Source: Halisarca cf. caerulea
Lineage: Eukaryota; Porifera; Demospongiae; Chondrillida; Halisarcidae
Direction: 5' to 3'
Length of the DNA stretch: 64,000 bases
Assembly: GCA_963170055.1 (NCBI GenBank)
Contig: CAUJGJ010000394.1
Span: 1-64,000 of the forward strand
Notes under the pieces: generated by a model
What the model was told of the DNA's origin: nothing
The model's input: only the letters and a program-made list of their open reading frames with translations
Databases searched by the model: none
Position numbers and translations under genes: made by a program
In this document: piece after piece, positions 62,501-64,000 of the stretch
Layout of the letters: each line of letters begins with the position of its first letter
How positions within the stretch are numbered: the first letter of the stretch is position 1

Positions 62501-64000
62501 CCACGCACATTCCCAGGGGACACACATGACCTTTCTGAAGTGCTGTGGGCGTATTTGAGTAGTGTTGGATATGCTGATGCTAATACCAATATTTGGCACT
62601 AGCACCACGCACATTCCCAGTGGACACACATGACCTTTCTGAAGTGCTGTGGGCGTATTTGTGTAGTGTTGGATATGCTGGTGCTAATACCAATATTTGG
62701 CACTAGCACCACGCACATTCCCAGTGGACACACATGACCTTTCTGAAGTACTGTGGGCGTATTTGTGTAGTGTTGGATATGCTGGAGCTAATACCAATAT
62801 TTGGCACTAGCACCACGCACATTCCCAGTGGACTCACATGAAGTTTCTGAAGTGCTGTGGGCGTATTTGTGTAGTGTTGGATATGCTTGTTCTAATATGA
62901 ATATTTGGCACTAGCACCACGCACATTCCCAGTGGACACACATGAAGTTTCTTAACTGCTTTTGGCGTATTTGTGTAGTGTTGGATATGCTGATGCTAAT
63001 ACCAATATTTGGCACTAGCACCACGCACATTCCCAGTGGACACACATGAAGTTTCTGAAGTGCTGTGGGCGTATTTGTGTAGTGTTGTATAAGCTGGTGC
63101 TAATACCAATATTTGGCACTAGCACCACGCACATTCCCAGTGGACACACATGAAGTTTCTGAAGTACTGTGCGCGTATTTGTGTAGTGTTGGATATGCTG
63201 GTGCTAATACCAATATTTGGCACTAGCACCACGCACATTCCCAGTGGACTCACATGAAGTTTCTTAAGTGCTGTGGGCGTATTTGTGTAGTGTTGGATAT
63301 GCTGGTGCTAATATAAATATTTGGCAATAGCACCACGCACATTCCCAGTGGACACACATGAAGTTTCTTAACTGCTGTGGGCGTATTTGTGTAGTGTTGG
63401 ATATGCTGGTGCTAATACCAATATTTGGCACTAGCACCACGCACATTCCCAGTGGACACACATGAAGTTTCTGAAGTGCTGTGGGCGTATTTCTGAAGTG
63501 TTGGATATGCTGGTGCTAATACCAATATTTGGCACTAGCACCACGCACATTCCCAGTGGACACACATGACCTTTCTGAAGTGCTGTGGGCGTATTTGTGT
63601 AGTGTTGGATATGCTGGTGCTAATACCAATATTTGGCACTAGCACCACGCACATTCCCAGTGGACACACATGACCTTTCTGAAGTACTGTGTTCGTATTT
63701 GTGTAGTGTTGGATATGCTGGTGCTAAAACCAATATTTGGCAATAGCACCACGCACATTCCCAGTGGACACACATGACCTTTCTGAAGTGCTGTGGTCGT
63801 ATTTGAGTAGTGTTGGATATGCTGATGCTAATACCAATATTTGGCACTAGCACCACGCACATTCCCAGGGGACACACATGACCTTTCTGAAGTGCTGTGG
63901 GCGTATTTGAGTAGTGTTGGATATGCTGATGCTAATACCAATATTTGGCACTAGCACCACGCACATTCCCAGTGGATACACATGACCTTTCTGAAGTGCT
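50560..64000 (+). repeat. Right segment with 3016-, 3952-, 1456- and 1664-bp units
   Basis: The private marker TTGACACACATGAAAATTC starts at 51181, 54197, 58149 and 59605, giving spacings of 3016, 3952 and 1456 bp (29, 38 and 14 monomers). CTGGAGTTCTG at 51615 and 55567 confirms 3952 bp. From 60768 the spacing becomes 1664 bp (16 monomers), seen again at 61600/63264 and 61956/63620. Typical monomers end TTTCTTAACTACTG or TTTCTTAACCACTG and carry GGAGCTAATAC or GGAACTAATAC. The array continues past the window. Confidence 0.9.

Larger units (their letters stand above)
6710..64000 (+). repeat. 104-bp satellite array, forward orientation, to window end
   Basis: About 550 head-to-tail monomers. 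The common form begins GTGGGCGTATTTGTGTAGTG, continues through GGATATGCTGGTGCTAATAC and GCACTAGCACCACGCACATT, and ends CTTTCTGAAGTGCT. Most are exactly 104 bp. A recurrent 103-bp form lacks one T in CCCAGTGGAC, a 102-bp form lacks TG in CACACATGAAG, and one 106-bp monomer lies near 28.3 kb. The GCACCACGCACATTCCC part varies least. The AGTGGACAC and ACCTTTCTGAAG parts vary most. The period is not a multiple of three, so open frames drift through all three phases and carry no coding signal. No other gene, RNA gene or inserted element was seen inside. Confidence 0.97.

Noticed and set aside
6977..63877. Many open frames of 61-141 codons on the minus strand of the satellite, and some on the plus strand
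   Set aside because: They recur because the 104-bp unit recurs. The period is not a multiple of three, so each frame drifts through all phases. There is no conserved start context, domain or selection pattern.
6710..64000. CRISPR-like array
   Set aside because: The repeats are contiguous, with no unique spacers, and the context is eukaryotic satellite DNA.
6710..64000. Canonical CENP-B box or telomere repeat
   Set aside because: I found no CENP-B box pattern in the common monomer and no telomeric hexamer arrays. A centromeric role remains only a possibility.

Overview
The window comes from a eukaryotic genome. It is dominated by satellite DNA. The only convincing gene is split by two short GT-AG introns (73 and 53 bp). 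There is no bacterial-style gene packing, no operon, no rRNA and no tRNA. Introns this short would suit a compact-intron eukaryote such as a sponge or another early-branching animal, but nothing in the sequence fixes the lineage.

Layout. (1) 1-2991 is AT-rich, mostly single-copy sequence. It holds a small minus-strand gene for a CCCH zinc-finger protein (2447 down to 1965, three exons, 118 residues). It also holds a weak plus-strand exon candidate at 1417 and a diverged direct duplication (400-485 and 616-701). (2) 2992-3084 is a CA-rich microsatellite. (3) 3084-4814 is a 63-bp minisatellite of roughly 27 units. (4) From 4815 to the end of the window lies one satellite family with a 104-bp monomer, about 560 copies by my arithmetic, running off the right edge.

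The satellite has clear internal history. Its left edge (4815-6705) is in the opposite orientation to the rest, is built of ~310-bp A-B-C trimers, and is split by a 758-bp non-autonomous DNA transposon (5437-6194; 18-bp terminal inverted repeats, 2-bp target duplication). The orientation flips at a hairpin at 6681-6719. Next comes an old diverged zone with a 208-bp dimer period (about 7.6-8.4 kb). After that, 9-46.5 kb is a mosaic of near-identical higher-order modules: an 839-bp cassette in seven copies, tandem duplications of 1350 and 2704 bp, and a roughly 6-kb duplication. At about 46.6 kb the monomer subfamily changes. A 2180-bp unit follows, then units of 3016, 3952, 1456 and 1664 bp up to 64 kb. 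Divergence is highest at the left edge and similarity highest inside, as expected of an array growing by unequal exchange or replication-based amplification.

Each monomer carries a 13-bp inverted repeat. If transcribed from the minus strand it would pair fully (two G-U pairs) around a 7-nt loop. The open frames inside the satellite and minisatellite are by-products of periodicity and are not annotated as genes.
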